A DNA stretch of 64,000 nucleotides from positions 71,149-135,148 of the forward strand of contig JBCDAU010000013.1 of the NCBI GenBank assembly GCA_039185015.1. The letters run 5' to 3'. Below the pieces are notes generated by a model that saw only the letters and a list, made by a program, of their open reading frames with translations, did not search any database and was not told the DNA's origin. This DNA is from JBCBSZ01 sp039185015. Lineage in GTDB: Bacteria; Actinomycetota; Acidimicrobiia; Acidimicrobiales; Poriferisodalaceae. A program made the position numbers and the translations under genes. Position 1 is the stretch's first letter. Every line of letters begins with the position of its first letter. Shown here piece by piece: positions 23,919 to 32,366 of this stretch.

Positions 23919-25232
23919 ATGAGCAGCGAGGCCTGGGGCTTCGAGACCAAGATGATCCACGCCGGCCAGGAGCCCGATCCGGCCACCGGCGCACGGGCCG
24001 TGCCGATCTACCAGACGACGTCGTACGTCTTCCGCGACTCCGAGCACGCCGCCAACCTCTTCGCCCTGGCGGAGATCGGCAACATCTACACCCGCATCAT
24101 GAACCCGACCCAGCACGTGCTCGAGGAGCGCGTCGCTGCGCTCGAGGGCGGTGTCCGCACCGCGGTCGGCCTTCCGGGCTGCCTCGCCGTCGCCTCCGGC
24201 CAGGCCGCCGAGATGCTGGCCATCATGAACCTCGCCGAGACCGGCGACCACGTCGTGTCGGCCGCCGCGCTCTACGGCGGCACCTACAACCTCTTCCAGC
24301 ACACCCTGCCGAAGATGGGCATCGAGGTCACCTTCATCGACGACCCCGACGATCTCGACGCCTGGGCCGCCGCCGTGCGTCCGAACACCAAAGCGTTCTA
24401 CGCCGAGTCGATCGGCAACCCGAAGAACAACGTCATCGACATCGAGGGCATCGCCAAGGTCGGCCACGACAACGGCATCCCGCTGATCATCGACAACACC
24501 GTCGCCACGCCGTTCCTGCTGAACCCGATCGCCCACGGTGCCGACATCGTCGTGCACTCGGGCACCAAGTTCCTCGGCGGGCACGGCACCTCGATCGCCG
24601 GTCTCATCGTCGACGGTGGCACGTTCGACTTCGCGGCCAGCGGCCGGTTCCCGAACTTCACCGAGCCCGACCCGAGCTACCACGGCCTCGCCTACTTCCC
24701 GGCCCTCGGGCACGGTGCCTACATCATCAAGGCCCGGGTCCAGCTGCTGCGCGACCTCGGCTGCGCCATCGCACCGATGAACGCCTTCCTGCTGCTGCAG
24801 GGCATCGAGACGCTCTCGCTCCGCATGGAGCGCCACGTCGCCAACGCGCAGGCGGTGGCGCAGTACCTCGAGTCCCACGACCAGGTCGAGTGGGTCGCCT
24901 ACGCCGGCCTTCCCTCGTCCGACTGGCACGCCGCCGCCCAGAAGTACACGCCGAAGGGTCCGGGCTCGGTGCTCGCCTTCGGCATCAAGGGCGGCAAGGA
25001 GGCCGGGCAGAAGTTCGTCGAGGCGCTCGAGCTCCACAGCCACGTCGCCAACATCGGCGACGTCCGCAGCCTGGCCATCCACCCGGCGACCACGACCCAC
25101 AGCCAGCTCACCGAGGACGAGCAGCGCTCGACCGGCGTCCTGCCCAACCTCGTGCGGCTGTCGGTCGGCATCGAGTCGCTCGGCGACATCATCGATGACA
25201 TCAACCTGGGCTTCAAGGCCGCCCAGGAGTAG
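23919..25232 (+). CDS. metY: O-acetylhomoserine aminocarboxypropyltransferase (sulfhydrylase)
   Basis: A 437-residue Cys/Met-metabolism PLP enzyme. The start FETKMIHAGQEPDP with ATGARAVPIYQTTSY, and SGTKFLGGHGTS carrying the PLP-binding Lys217, are diagnostic. At about 430 residues with GNIYTRIMNPT it matches MetY rather than the shorter MetB/MetZ forms. It makes homocysteine from O-acetyl-L-homoserine and sulfide. It stands alone (no metX beside it) and is closed by a strong hairpin at 25237-25275. The GGGAGGA leader supports the start. Confidence 0.93.
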   Translation: MSSEAWGFETKMIHAGQEPDPATGARAVPIYQTTSYVFRDSEHAANLFALAEIGNIYTRIMNPTQHVLEERVAALEGGVRTAVGLPGCLAVASGQAAEMLAIMNLAETGDHVVSAAALYGGTYNLFQHTLPKMGIEVTFIDDPDDLDAWAAAVRPNTKAFYAESIGNPKNNVIDIEGIAKVGHDNGIPLIIDNTVATPFLLNPIAHGADIVVHSGTKFLGGHGTSIAGLIVDGGTFDFAASGRFPNFTEPDPSYHGLAYFPALGHGAYIIKARVQLLRDLGCAIAPMNAFLLLQGIETLSLRMERHVANAQAVAQYLESHDQVEWVAYAGLPSSDWHAAAQKYTPKGPGSVLAFGIKGGKEAGQKFVEALELHSHVANIGDVRSLAIHPATTTHSQLTEDEQRSTGVLPNLVRLSVGIESLGDIIDDINLGFKAAQE

Positions 25233-25236
25233 TTGT

Positions 25237-25275
25237 CCGTATCGGTGAGGGGGCGCCGCCCCCTCACCGATACGG
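25237..25275 (+). terminator. Strong intrinsic-type hairpin after metY
   Basis: A 39-base perfect palindrome: CCGTATCGGTGAGGGGGCG, one central C, then its exact reverse complement. This gives a 19-bp arm (smaller in practice because of loop limits). It begins 4 bases after the metY stop and ends 7 bases before the next start, so it must both end metY and sit in the leader of the following gene. No T tract. Confidence 0.75.
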
Positions 25276-25282
25276 TCGGTTC

Positions 25283-26539
25283 ATGAGGACGACAGGCACC
25301 CCACTGGCGGCCGCTCTCGTGGCGTTGGCGATGGTCGTCGCTGCCTGCAGCGACTCCGACGACGCCGACCCCGTCGCCGCCGACACCGCCGCTCCCCCGA
25401 CGACGGCCGCCCCCGCCGACACGGCAGAACCCGCTCCAGAGACGACCCTCGCCGCGGCTCCGGAGACCACGGCGGTCGCGACCCTCGACCCGCAGGCCAC
25501 GCTCATCGCCGTGGACGAACCGGCGCTGGCGGGCATCGCACCGGTCATCGAGGAGGCGATCGCCACCAACGGCCTCAACGGCGCCGGACTGATCGTCGTC
25601 GACGCCGACGACGGCGTGGTCCACCACCAGCACTGGGGCGAGCTGTCCGAGGACCGCATCTCGCTGATCGCGTCGTCGTCGAAGATGATCACCGCCGGCG
25701 TGCTCCTCCACCTCGCCGACGACGGCCTCCTCGACATGGACGCGCCCGTCGCCGAGGTCACCGAGTGGGGCGCCGGCCAGCCGGACATCACGCCCGCCCA
25801 GCTCCTGTCGAACAGCTCCGGCCTGCCCGGACTCATCTCCGGACCCTCGCTCGAGGAGTACCTCTGCATGTTCGACTCGGCGTCGACGCTGCAGACGTGC
25901 GCCGAGACCATCTTCACGACACCGGTCGACGGCATCGGCTCGCCGGACACGGCGTTCGACTACGGCGGCGCCCAGTGGCAGGTCGCCGGCGCGGTCGCCG
26001 AGGCGGCCAGCGGCCAGAGCTGGGCCGACCTGATCGAGGAGATCTTCGTCGACCCCTGCGGCCTCGACACCCTCGCCTTCGGGAACCACTTCGGCCAGTT
26101 CCCCGGCTTCTCCTACCCGGACGGGTTCGACGGCGACCCATCGATCCTCGCCGCTACCGAGAACCCGAACATGGAGGGCGGTGCCTATGTCTCGACCGGC
26201 GACTACGGCGAACTGCTGCTGATGCTGCTCCGGGACGGTCGCTGTGGCGACACCCAGGTGCTCTCGTCCGAGTCGATCACCCTGATGACGAGCGACCGCA
26301 TCGCCGAGGTCTACGGGGGCGACGCCGGCGAACCGACCTCGGGCTACGGGATGGGCTGGTGGGTCGACCGCGACGACGGCTACGTCGTGGACCCTGGCGC
26401 CTACGGCAGCGTGGCGTGGCTCGACCTCGAGGACGGCTACGGCGCCTACCTCGTGATCGAGGACAGCGGCGACGTCGGTCAACCCCTTGCGGAAGCGCTG
26501 CGCCCCATCGTCGACACGGCGATGGCTGCGCGCGGCTGA
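25283..26539 (+). CDS. Secreted lipoprotein serine hydrolase (beta-lactamase-like)
   Basis: 418 residues with a lipoprotein signal peptide (ALVALAMVVAAC lipobox, acylated Cys near 21), then an acidic Ala/Thr/Pro linker of about 60 residues. The class-C-like core has S131-S-S-K134 as SxxK, LLSNSSGLPG after it, FDYGGAQWQVAGA in the YxN position and GYGMGWWVD near the end. The protein is therefore anchored on the outer face and acts on peptide- or ester-like substrates outside the cell. No wall-synthesis neighbours help to define it. Confidence 0.82.
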   Translation: MRTTGTPLAAALVALAMVVAACSDSDDADPVAADTAAPPTTAAPADTAEPAPETTLAAAPETTAVATLDPQATLIAVDEPALAGIAPVIEEAIATNGLNGAGLIVVDADDGVVHHQHWGELSEDRISLIASSSKMITAGVLLHLADDGLLDMDAPVAEVTEWGAGQPDITPAQLLSNSSGLPGLISGPSLEEYLCMFDSASTLQTCAETIFTTPVDGIGSPDTAFDYGGAQWQVAGAVAEAASGQSWADLIEEIFVDPCGLDTLAFGNHFGQFPGFSYPDGFDGDPSILAATENPNMEGGAYVSTGDYGELLLMLLRDGRCGDTQVLSSESITLMTSDRIAEVYGGDAGEPTSGYGMGWWVDRDDGYVVDPGAYGSVAWLDLEDGYGAYLVIEDSGDVGQPLAEALRPIVDTAMAARG

Positions 26540-26577
26540 GCCCGGCGCCCCGCCCCTCCAGGCAGGACACCGGGCTC
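26538..26577. terminator. Bidirectional hairpin between convergent genes
   Basis: GAGCCCGG and CCGGGCTC form an 8-bp stem around a 24-base C-rich loop, placed exactly between the convergent hydrolase and methyltransferase genes. Long loop and no T run, so moderate support. Confidence 0.35.
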
Positions 26578-26590
26578 GGACACCGACGGC

Positions 26591-27682
26591 TCAGCGCAGC
26601 CGGTAGAAGCGGAAGAAGTCGTTCTCGATCGGGAGGACCTCGACCGAGTCGAAGCCTGCCTGGGTCGCGTACCGCTCGAAGGTCGGACGGCGCATGACCG
26701 TGCCGGTCGCCACCGACTCCTCGGCGTTGCGACCGTCGGGCAGGCAGCAGATCAGGCTGAAGCCGTAGAAGATCTGCTCGACGGGGTCGTCGCTCGCACC
26801 CGTGAAGACGTCCGGGACCCGCTCGTCCATGACGATCACGGCACCGTCGTCGCCGGCCATCGCGCGCATCGAGGTGAGGACCGACACGGGGTCGGGCATG
26901 TCGTGGATGCACTCCAGGGCCAGCACCAGGTCATAGCCGCCCTCCTCGAGCTCCCCGACGTCCACCGTGTCGAACCGGACCCGCTCGCTGACGCCCGACT
27001 CGGCCGCGTTCTTCCGGGCGTGGTCGACCGACGGCTCGTCGATGTCGAAGCCGTGGACGACCGCAGCGGGGAACGCCCGAGCGATCCCGATCGACGACCA
27101 CCCCATGCCACAGCCGACGTCGGCCACACGACCACCGGCAGCCAGCGCGTCGGCGACGTCCGGGATCGACGCCAGGTACTCGTTGGCGAGCTGGTGGAGG
27201 AACATCGGCCGGTTCGCCGCGGCCTGACCGCAGCGAGCACCGTCGCCGTGCTCGTGCCAACCGATCCCCTCACCGGAGCGATACACGTCGACCAGGGCGT
27301 CCATGCTCTTCCCCAGAGCGCTCACGAACGTGGCGAAGGGCGCCATGAAGGCGAGCGAGTCGCGATCGGCCATCACGGCCGCCCCGGCCGGCCCGACGGA
27401 GTAGCGGCGCAGCGTGCCGTCGTCGCTGGCCTGCTCGAGTCGCAGGTACCCGGTCACGGTCTGTTGCTCGAGCCACTCCCGGGCATACCGCTCATCGGAG
27501 TCCGTCGCAGCGGCCAGCTCGACGCTGGTCATGGAGTCGGCGGCGGCGAGGGCGTCGTACCAACCCAGGCGGACGCCGAGGGTGATCGCGGCCACGTTCA
27601 TGGCGCCGAGCACGTCGCCGAAGACCTTCTCGGCGTACGCGTCGACATCGAGCTCATCGGGGGTGTCGATGACATCGGTCAT
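26591..27682 (-). CDS. SAM-dependent methyltransferase (DmpM/UbiE-like class I)
   Basis: 363 residues. The N-terminal helical dimerisation/winged part (VDAYAEKVFGDVLGAMNVAA, YAREWLEQQTVTGYL) is typical of small-molecule O-methyltransferases. The SAM pocket is VADVGCGMGWSSIGIARAFP, with VHGFDIDEPSVDHAR as the second motif and LVLALECIHDMPDPV as motif IV. It starts at ATG 27682, 31 bases after the PhyH-family gene on the same strand, so the two are one operon. Together they could hydroxylate and methylate a small molecule; the substrate is unknown. Confidence 0.85.
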   Translation of the reverse strand: MTDVIDTPDELDVDAYAEKVFGDVLGAMNVAAITLGVRLGWYDALAAADSMTSVELAAATDSDERYAREWLEQQTVTGYLRLEQASDDGTLRRYSVGPAGAAVMADRDSLAFMAPFATFVSALGKSMDALVDVYRSGEGIGWHEHGDGARCGQAAANRPMFLHQLANEYLASIPDVADALAAGGRVADVGCGMGWSSIGIARAFPAAVVHGFDIDEPSVDHARKNAAESGVSERVRFDTVDVGELEEGGYDLVLALECIHDMPDPVSVLTSMRAMAGDDGAVIVMDERVPDVFTGASDDPVEQIFYGFSLICCLPDGRNAEESVATGTVMRRPTFERYATQAGFDSVEVLPIENDFFRFYRLR

Positions 27683-27713
27683 GGTTCTGGTCCTTGTTCG
27701 TGTGGTGATTCGG

Positions 27714-28568
27714 TCAGGAGGTCGGGAGCAGGAGCGCGGGGTCCTCGAAGTCGACGAGGCCGAGGCGACCGCCGCCACGCTCGCCCGGGTCGTAGGCCGC
27801 GAAGCCGAGTAGCTCCTGGGCTCGTCGGGGCAGCGCCGCCGCGGTCGCGGTCGGGATGCTCAGCGCATGGGCCTCCTCGCTGCGGAGCCAGCCGAGGAGG
27901 AAGCTGAGGTGGACGGCCCACCGCCAGTCGTCGACGGTGAGGTTGGCGCCGCCGCCGTGGATCGTCTTGCCGGAGAACAACAGCGCCGAACCGGCGCTCA
28001 TCTCGGCGGGCACGGAGGCTGCCGCCTCGAACAGCTCAGGTCGGTCGGCCTGCCGGTGGCTCCCTGGGACGATGCGTGTGGCGCCGTTGGCCTCGGTGAA
28101 GTCGGTCAGCGCCACCATGGCGATCACGATGATCTCGGGGCCGTCGGGCAGGAGCTGGTTGAACCACGGCCAACCGCTCTGGTCCCGGTGGAGGTACTGG
28201 GCCTCTTCACCGGGGCCGATGGCGATCAGCTGGGTGTCACTGATCTGGATCGGTCCGCCGACCGCCGCCATCCGATGATCGGCGACGCCGAGGATCGTGT
28301 CGTCCAGACAGACCTCGGTGGCAGCCGCGCTCTTGTCCACGAGGCCGTTGACCCGCACGGTGCGGTGCCCATGGAAGAGCTCCCACTCGGGATCGCCGCT
28401 GCGGCTGCCCGGTCCGGTGCGCTCGACCCACGGGGCGAGGTCGTCGCGGAGATCGGCCAGCTGCTGCGGTCCGACGAGGTCGGCGACGATCACCGCGCCC
28501 ACCTCGTCGATCGCTGCGTCGAGCTCCTCGATGGTGGCGTGGCGTCCGAGGGTCGGGATGGTCGACAT
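27714..28568 (-). CDS. Phytanoyl-CoA dioxygenase (PhyH) family Fe(II)/2-oxoglutarate oxygenase
   Basis: 284 residues from ATG 28568 (GGAG 6 bases upstream). The Fe(II) facial triad is visible: HxD in YLHRDQSGWPW and the distal His in GKTIHGGGAN. The Arg-containing segment toward the 2-oxoglutarate site follows in DWRWAVHLSF. GATRIVPGSH is typical of bacterial PhyH proteins that hydroxylate small molecules or side chains. It leads the operon with the methyltransferase and is divergent from a large winged-helix regulator. Confidence 0.85.
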   Translation of the reverse strand: MSTIPTLGRHATIEELDAAIDEVGAVIVADLVGPQQLADLRDDLAPWVERTGPGSRSGDPEWELFHGHRTVRVNGLVDKSAAATEVCLDDTILGVADHRMAAVGGPIQISDTQLIAIGPGEEAQYLHRDQSGWPWFNQLLPDGPEIIVIAMVALTDFTEANGATRIVPGSHRQADRPELFEAAASVPAEMSAGSALLFSGKTIHGGGANLTVDDWRWAVHLSFLLGWLRSEEAHALSIPTATAAALPRRAQELLGFAAYDPGERGGGRLGLVDFEDPALLLPTS

Positions 28569-28635
28569 GGGGGCTCCTGGTCGGGGCCGGGCCACGGTCG
28601 GTCCGGCGTCGACGCCATCATCCGGAACCGCTGGG

Positions 28636-28674
28636 TGAGGAGCTTGAGGACAGACTGAAGAACGCTGAGGATCG
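28636..28674. promoter_or_regulatory. Four helically phased TGAGGA repeats, candidate operator
   Basis: TGAGGA starts at 28636, 28645 and 28666, and TGAAGA at 28656, so the steps are 9, 11 and 10 bases. One copy per helical turn is how OmpR/SARP-type winged helices line up on DNA. The array ends 11 bases before the start of a winged-helix regulator and about 70 bases from the divergent PhyH gene, so it may control both. Confidence 0.55.
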
Positions 28675-28684
28675 CCGCCGAGGT

Positions 28685-31111
28685 GTGAGCGACAATGGCG
28701 ACGTGTGGCGATTCGACCGAGTGGCGGTGGACCCGGCCGCCCGGTCGGTCGAGCTCGACGGCGAGGCGCGCCATCTCGAACCGCAGGCCTTCGACCTGCT
28801 CGTCTACCTCGTCGAGCACCGCGATCGCTTCGTCCCCAAGGCCGAGCTGCTCGATCAGGTGTGGGGCGATCAGTTCGTGTCCGAGTCGGCGCTCACCACT
28901 CGGGTCAAGGAGGTTCGTCGGGCCGTTGGCGACGACGGCACCCGGCAGGCCGTGATCCGCAACGCCCGCGGCCGTGGCTACCGATTCGTCGCCGAGCTGT
29001 CCGCGGCGGAGCCCCCGGCCCGCCGAGAGCAGATCGCGCTCACCAGCGCGCTGATCGGTCGTGACGACGACACGACCGACGTGTTGGAGCTGCTGGACCG
29101 ATCGGCCATCGTCACGCTCGTGGGCCCCGGAGGAGCCGGCAAGACCTCGCTGGCCCGGGAGGTCGCCCGTCGGGCACGGGGTCGCTACGCCGACGGCGTC
29201 CGCACCGTGCACCTGGCGACGATCGACGAGCCCGGCGACGTGGTGCCGGTCCTCCGGTCGGGGGCCGGACTCGACGGGGCCGAGCGCGGTGAGGCCGGCG
29301 TCCTGACGGCGTTGGCCGAGCTCGACGCCCTCGTCGTGGTGGACAACTGCGAGCACGTGATCGACGAGACGGCCCGGCTGCTCGCGCTGCTCGCGGACCA
29401 CACACCCCGGGTTCGGATCCTGGCGACGAGCAGGGAACGCCTCGGCATCCGTCCCGAGCGGGTCTGGCCGGTCGGCCCACTGGACGCCGCCGCAGCGAGG
29501 CGACTGATCGTCGAACGCGTGACGGCGATCGCGCCCGATTGGGAACCGGAGCCGGACGAGACCCTCGACCAACTCGCGGAGGTCGTCGACCGACTGCCGC
29601 TCGCGCTCGAGATGGCGGCGTCACGCCTTCCCAGCCTCGGCGCCGAGGAGTTGATCGGGTTGTTGGGAGAGCGCCTCGATCTGCTCCGCACGACCGACCG
29701 CGCCGCCGAAGAGCGTCATCGCACCCTCGGCGCGCTGATCGAATGGTCGACCCAGCTGCTCGAGCCCGAGCCTCGCTCGTTGCTCGCCGACCTCACGGTC
29801 TTCGCCGGTGCGGTCGGTGCCGAGGACATCGCCGCGGTCGTCGACACCACCGCCGCCGAGCTCGTCGCCGGGCCGCTCGGCGATCTGGTCGATCGCTCGT
29901 TGGTCGTCGCCGACCTCTCGGCCCAGCCCACCCGGTACCGCCTGTTCGAGACGGTGAAGGCAGGGGTGGTCGATCGACGTCGACCCGACCTCGAGGAACG
30001 ACACGCCCGGTACGTCACGGACGAGGTCGAATCGGCCGATCGCCTGCTCCGGGGCGCGGAGGAGCCGATCGCCCGGCATCGCCTCGACGCCCTGCGCAAC
30101 GAGATCCGGGCTGCCCATCGGTGGGCCCGTCTCCACGACCGCGAGCTCTCCGCGCGTCTGAGCGCCGCCCTCCTCCACTACGCGCAGGAGCGACTGTGGG
30201 CGGAGCCGGCCCGCTGGGCCGCTGCTGCGCTCGACGTCGAGCATCCCGCGCCCGCCCACGCCGCCGCCGTCGCCAACGACAGCGCCAACCGCGGCGACTA
30301 CGACGAGTCGCTCCGGCTGGGCGAGCTCGCGCTCACGAGCGGCGATCCCCGAATCGTCGCCTCCGGCCACGATTCGATCGCCAACGTCGGGCTCTACCGA
30401 GGTGATCTCGCGCTGGCCGAGGAGCACGCACGGCAGCTCCTCGCTCGGTCCCTCGACGACGGCGATCCGGTGGCCTGGATGCTGGCCCAGGCCAACGTCG
30501 TGCTCTCGCTCGTCTACGGCGGTCGCCTCGACGAAGCCCGTGTGGTGTTCGAGACGGGCAGCCCGCCCACCGACCTCAACGTCACCGGACGGGCGTGGAT
30601 GGCCTACGTCGCCGGGGAACTGGCCATCGCCGACGACCCTCGAGCGGCCGTCGCGCGGTTCGACGAAGCCGCCGCGCTCGGACGATCGGTCGGCAGCTCC
30701 TTCGTCGTCGGCGTCAGCGAGACCTCGGGACTGGCCGCCCGGGCCCGACTCGACGACACCGCCGATGCCTTCGACCGCTTCGCCGCCGTCCTCGCGGGGT
30801 TCCGGCGATCGGGCAGCCACACGCACGCCGTCACCGCACTCCGGAACCTCGTCCTGCTGCTCGTCCGCTCTGGCAACGACCAGCTGGCGGCGGAGCTGTT
30901 CGGGGCGCTGTCAGGTCCCGGCGTGAAGTCCACCTACGGCGTGGAGCTGGAACAGCTCACCGACGCACGGGCCGAGCTGGTCGACCGGCACGGTGACGAG
31001 CAGGTCGATCGGTGGCAGGCGGGGGGCTCGTCGCACGGCGTGCGATGGGCGCTCGATCACGCGATCTCGACCCTGAACGACATCGAGGCCGGCCGCTCGG
31101 CAGCTAGCTGA
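28685..31111 (+). CDS. Large transcriptional regulator: winged helix, NB-ARC-like ATPase, TPR
   Basis: 808 residues from GTG 28685. Residues about 5-100 are an OmpR-type winged helix (HLEPQAFDLLVYLVEHRDRF, ELLDQVWGDQFVSESALT, ARGRGYRFVAEL). An ATPase follows with Walker A G147-T154 (GPGGAGKT), VVDNCEHV as Walker B and the LPLALEMAASRL signature. The C-terminal half has TPR-like helices. This is the architecture of single-component regulators such as the CadC/AfsR-like group. It is divergent from the PhyH-methyltransferase operon, its likely target. It overlaps the convergent hemW by 8 bases. Confidence 0.88.
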   Translation: MSDNGDVWRFDRVAVDPAARSVELDGEARHLEPQAFDLLVYLVEHRDRFVPKAELLDQVWGDQFVSESALTTRVKEVRRAVGDDGTRQAVIRNARGRGYRFVAELSAAEPPARREQIALTSALIGRDDDTTDVLELLDRSAIVTLVGPGGAGKTSLAREVARRARGRYADGVRTVHLATIDEPGDVVPVLRSGAGLDGAERGEAGVLTALAELDALVVVDNCEHVIDETARLLALLADHTPRVRILATSRERLGIRPERVWPVGPLDAAAARRLIVERVTAIAPDWEPEPDETLDQLAEVVDRLPLALEMAASRLPSLGAEELIGLLGERLDLLRTTDRAAEERHRTLGALIEWSTQLLEPEPRSLLADLTVFAGAVGAEDIAAVVDTTAAELVAGPLGDLVDRSLVVADLSAQPTRYRLFETVKAGVVDRRRPDLEERHARYVTDEVESADRLLRGAEEPIARHRLDALRNEIRAAHRWARLHDRELSARLSAALLHYAQERLWAEPARWAAAALDVEHPAPAHAAAVANDSANRGDYDESLRLGELALTSGDPRIVASGHDSIANVGLYRGDLALAEEHARQLLARSLDDGDPVAWMLAQANVVLSLVYGGRLDEARVVFETGSPPTDLNVTGRAWMAYVAGELAIADDPRAAVARFDEAAALGRSVGSSFVVGVSETSGLAARARLDDTADAFDRFAAVLAGFRRSGSHTHAVTALRNLVLLLVRSGNDQLAAELFGALSGPGVKSTYGVELEQLTDARAELVDRHGDEQVDRWQAGGSSHGVRWALDHAISTLNDIEAGRSAAS

Positions 31112-32162
31112 GGCGCACCGCGACCTCGTTGGCGAGCAGCCTGCCGTCTCGGGTGAGCCGAGCCCGACCGTCGAGGCCGACCTCGGTGAGGTGCTCCACG
31201 TCGGCCGGGACGGATCGGGCGGGCACGCCGTCGCTGGTGCGGATGCTCAGCTGCAGCCCCTCGACGCGGCGTGCCTCGGGATCGAGCTCCTCGGCGCCTC
31301 GCTCGGTCGAGGTCCCGGCCTCGACGGCGGCGATGTAGCGCTCGGGCGTCCGCACGTTCCACCAGCGTCGTCCGGCCCGGTGGGAGTGAGCGGCGCAACC
31401 GAACCCGACGTAGTCGCCCTGGCGCCAGTACAGGAGGTTGTGGCGGCACTCCTGACCGGGACGGGACCAGTTGGAGATCTCGTAGTTCTCGAACCCGGCG
31501 GCGGACAGCAGCTCGTCGGCCACGAGGTACTTGTCGGCCTGGTCGTCGTCGTCGGGGAACCGGGCGGGATCATCGGCCAGCGGTGTTCCCGGTTCGATCG
31601 TGAGGGCGTAGGCGCTCACGTGGTCGGGCCGGAGGGAGACGACGGCCTCGACGGTCCGGCGCCACTGCTCGACCGCCTCACCCGCACCGCCGTAGATCAG
31701 GTCGAGGTTGACGTCGAGACCGCCGAGCTGACGGGCGAGGCCGACCGCCCGCTCGACGTTGGCCCGGTCGTGCGAACGGCCCAGCGCCTGGAGGACCAGG
31801 TCATCCATCGACTGCACGCCGAGCGAGATCCGGTTGACGCCGCCGGCCCGGTACGTCGCCAGCAGGTGCGCCGTGACGTCATCGGGGTTGCACTCGACGG
31901 TCACCTCGGCGCCATCGACGAGCTCCAGCCGAGCCAGCGCTTCGACGAGGCGCTCGGGCGGGACGAGCGACGGGGTGCCGCCACCGACGAACACGGTGGC
32001 GACGGGACCGAGGCCGCCCTCGACCGCTCGCCGAACGTCGAGGGCGAGCGCGTCGAGATAGGACTCGATCAGGTGCTCCCGGTCCGTCCACGTGGCGAAC
32101 GCGCAGTAGTCGCAGCGTCGACGGCAGAACGGGATGTGGACGTACACACCGACGGGCTCCAC
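31104..32162 (-). CDS. hemW: Radical SAM protein HemW (heme chaperone, coproporphyrinogen oxidase-like)
   Basis: 352 residues. The radical SAM cluster motif CxxxCxxC is Cys13, Cys17 and Cys20 in PFCRRRCDYCAF. The next motifs FVGGGTPSLVPP, VECNPDDV and ISLGVQSMDD follow the HemN/HemW order. The missing extra N-terminal Cys and the length near 350 favour HemW, which delivers heme, over true HemN. In many actinobacteria it lies next to lepA and hrcA, and here those genes lie 3-7 kb away on the same strand. Confidence 0.9.
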   Translation of the reverse strand: MEPVGVYVHIPFCRRRCDYCAFATWTDREHLIESYLDALALDVRRAVEGGLGPVATVFVGGGTPSLVPPERLVEALARLELVDGAEVTVECNPDDVTAHLLATYRAGGVNRISLGVQSMDDLVLQALGRSHDRANVERAVGLARQLGGLDVNLDLIYGGAGEAVEQWRRTVEAVVSLRPDHVSAYALTIEPGTPLADDPARFPDDDDQADKYLVADELLSAAGFENYEISNWSRPGQECRHNLLYWRQGDYVGFGCAAHSHRAGRRWWNVRTPERYIAAVEAGTSTERGAEELDPEARRVEGLQLSIRTSDGVPARSVPADVEHLTEVGLDGRARLTRDGRLLANEVAVRLS

Positions 32163-32215
32163 GCCCGCCAGTGTGCCTGGTCCGGTTGGTGTCGACCCGC
32201 GTCGAACGGTGTTGT

Positions 32216-32252
32216 CCGCTCGGGCCTGGGCTAGCCGCCCAGCCGGAGGCCG
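32216..32252 (-). repeat. 37-bp perfect direct repeat, copy 1 (hairpin)
   Basis: Identical over 37 bases to 32330-32366. Contains CTGGGC-TAGCC-GCCCAG, a 6-bp hairpin. It is intergenic, with no reading frame of its own, and looks like a duplicated gene end/terminator. Confidence 0.7.
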
Positions 32253-32329
32253 CTCTTGTCCGCTCGGGCTGAGCTTCCTCGATGCTCCGCGCCCCTCACG
32301 GGTCGCTCCACATCCGCTCGCTCAGCGGG

Positions 32330-32366
32330 CCGCTCGGGCCTGGGCTAGCCGCCCAGCCGGAGGCCG
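32330..32366 (-). repeat. 37-bp perfect direct repeat, copy 2, spans the end of the BldD-like gene
   Basis: The repeat covers the last codons and stop of the regulator gene (encoding LRLGG and a TAG stop) and runs past it, and it contains the same 6-bp hairpin as copy 1. The stem therefore lies at the stop codon, a possible terminator. The shorter word TTGTCCGCTCGGG also recurs at about 32213 and 32256. Confidence 0.7.
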
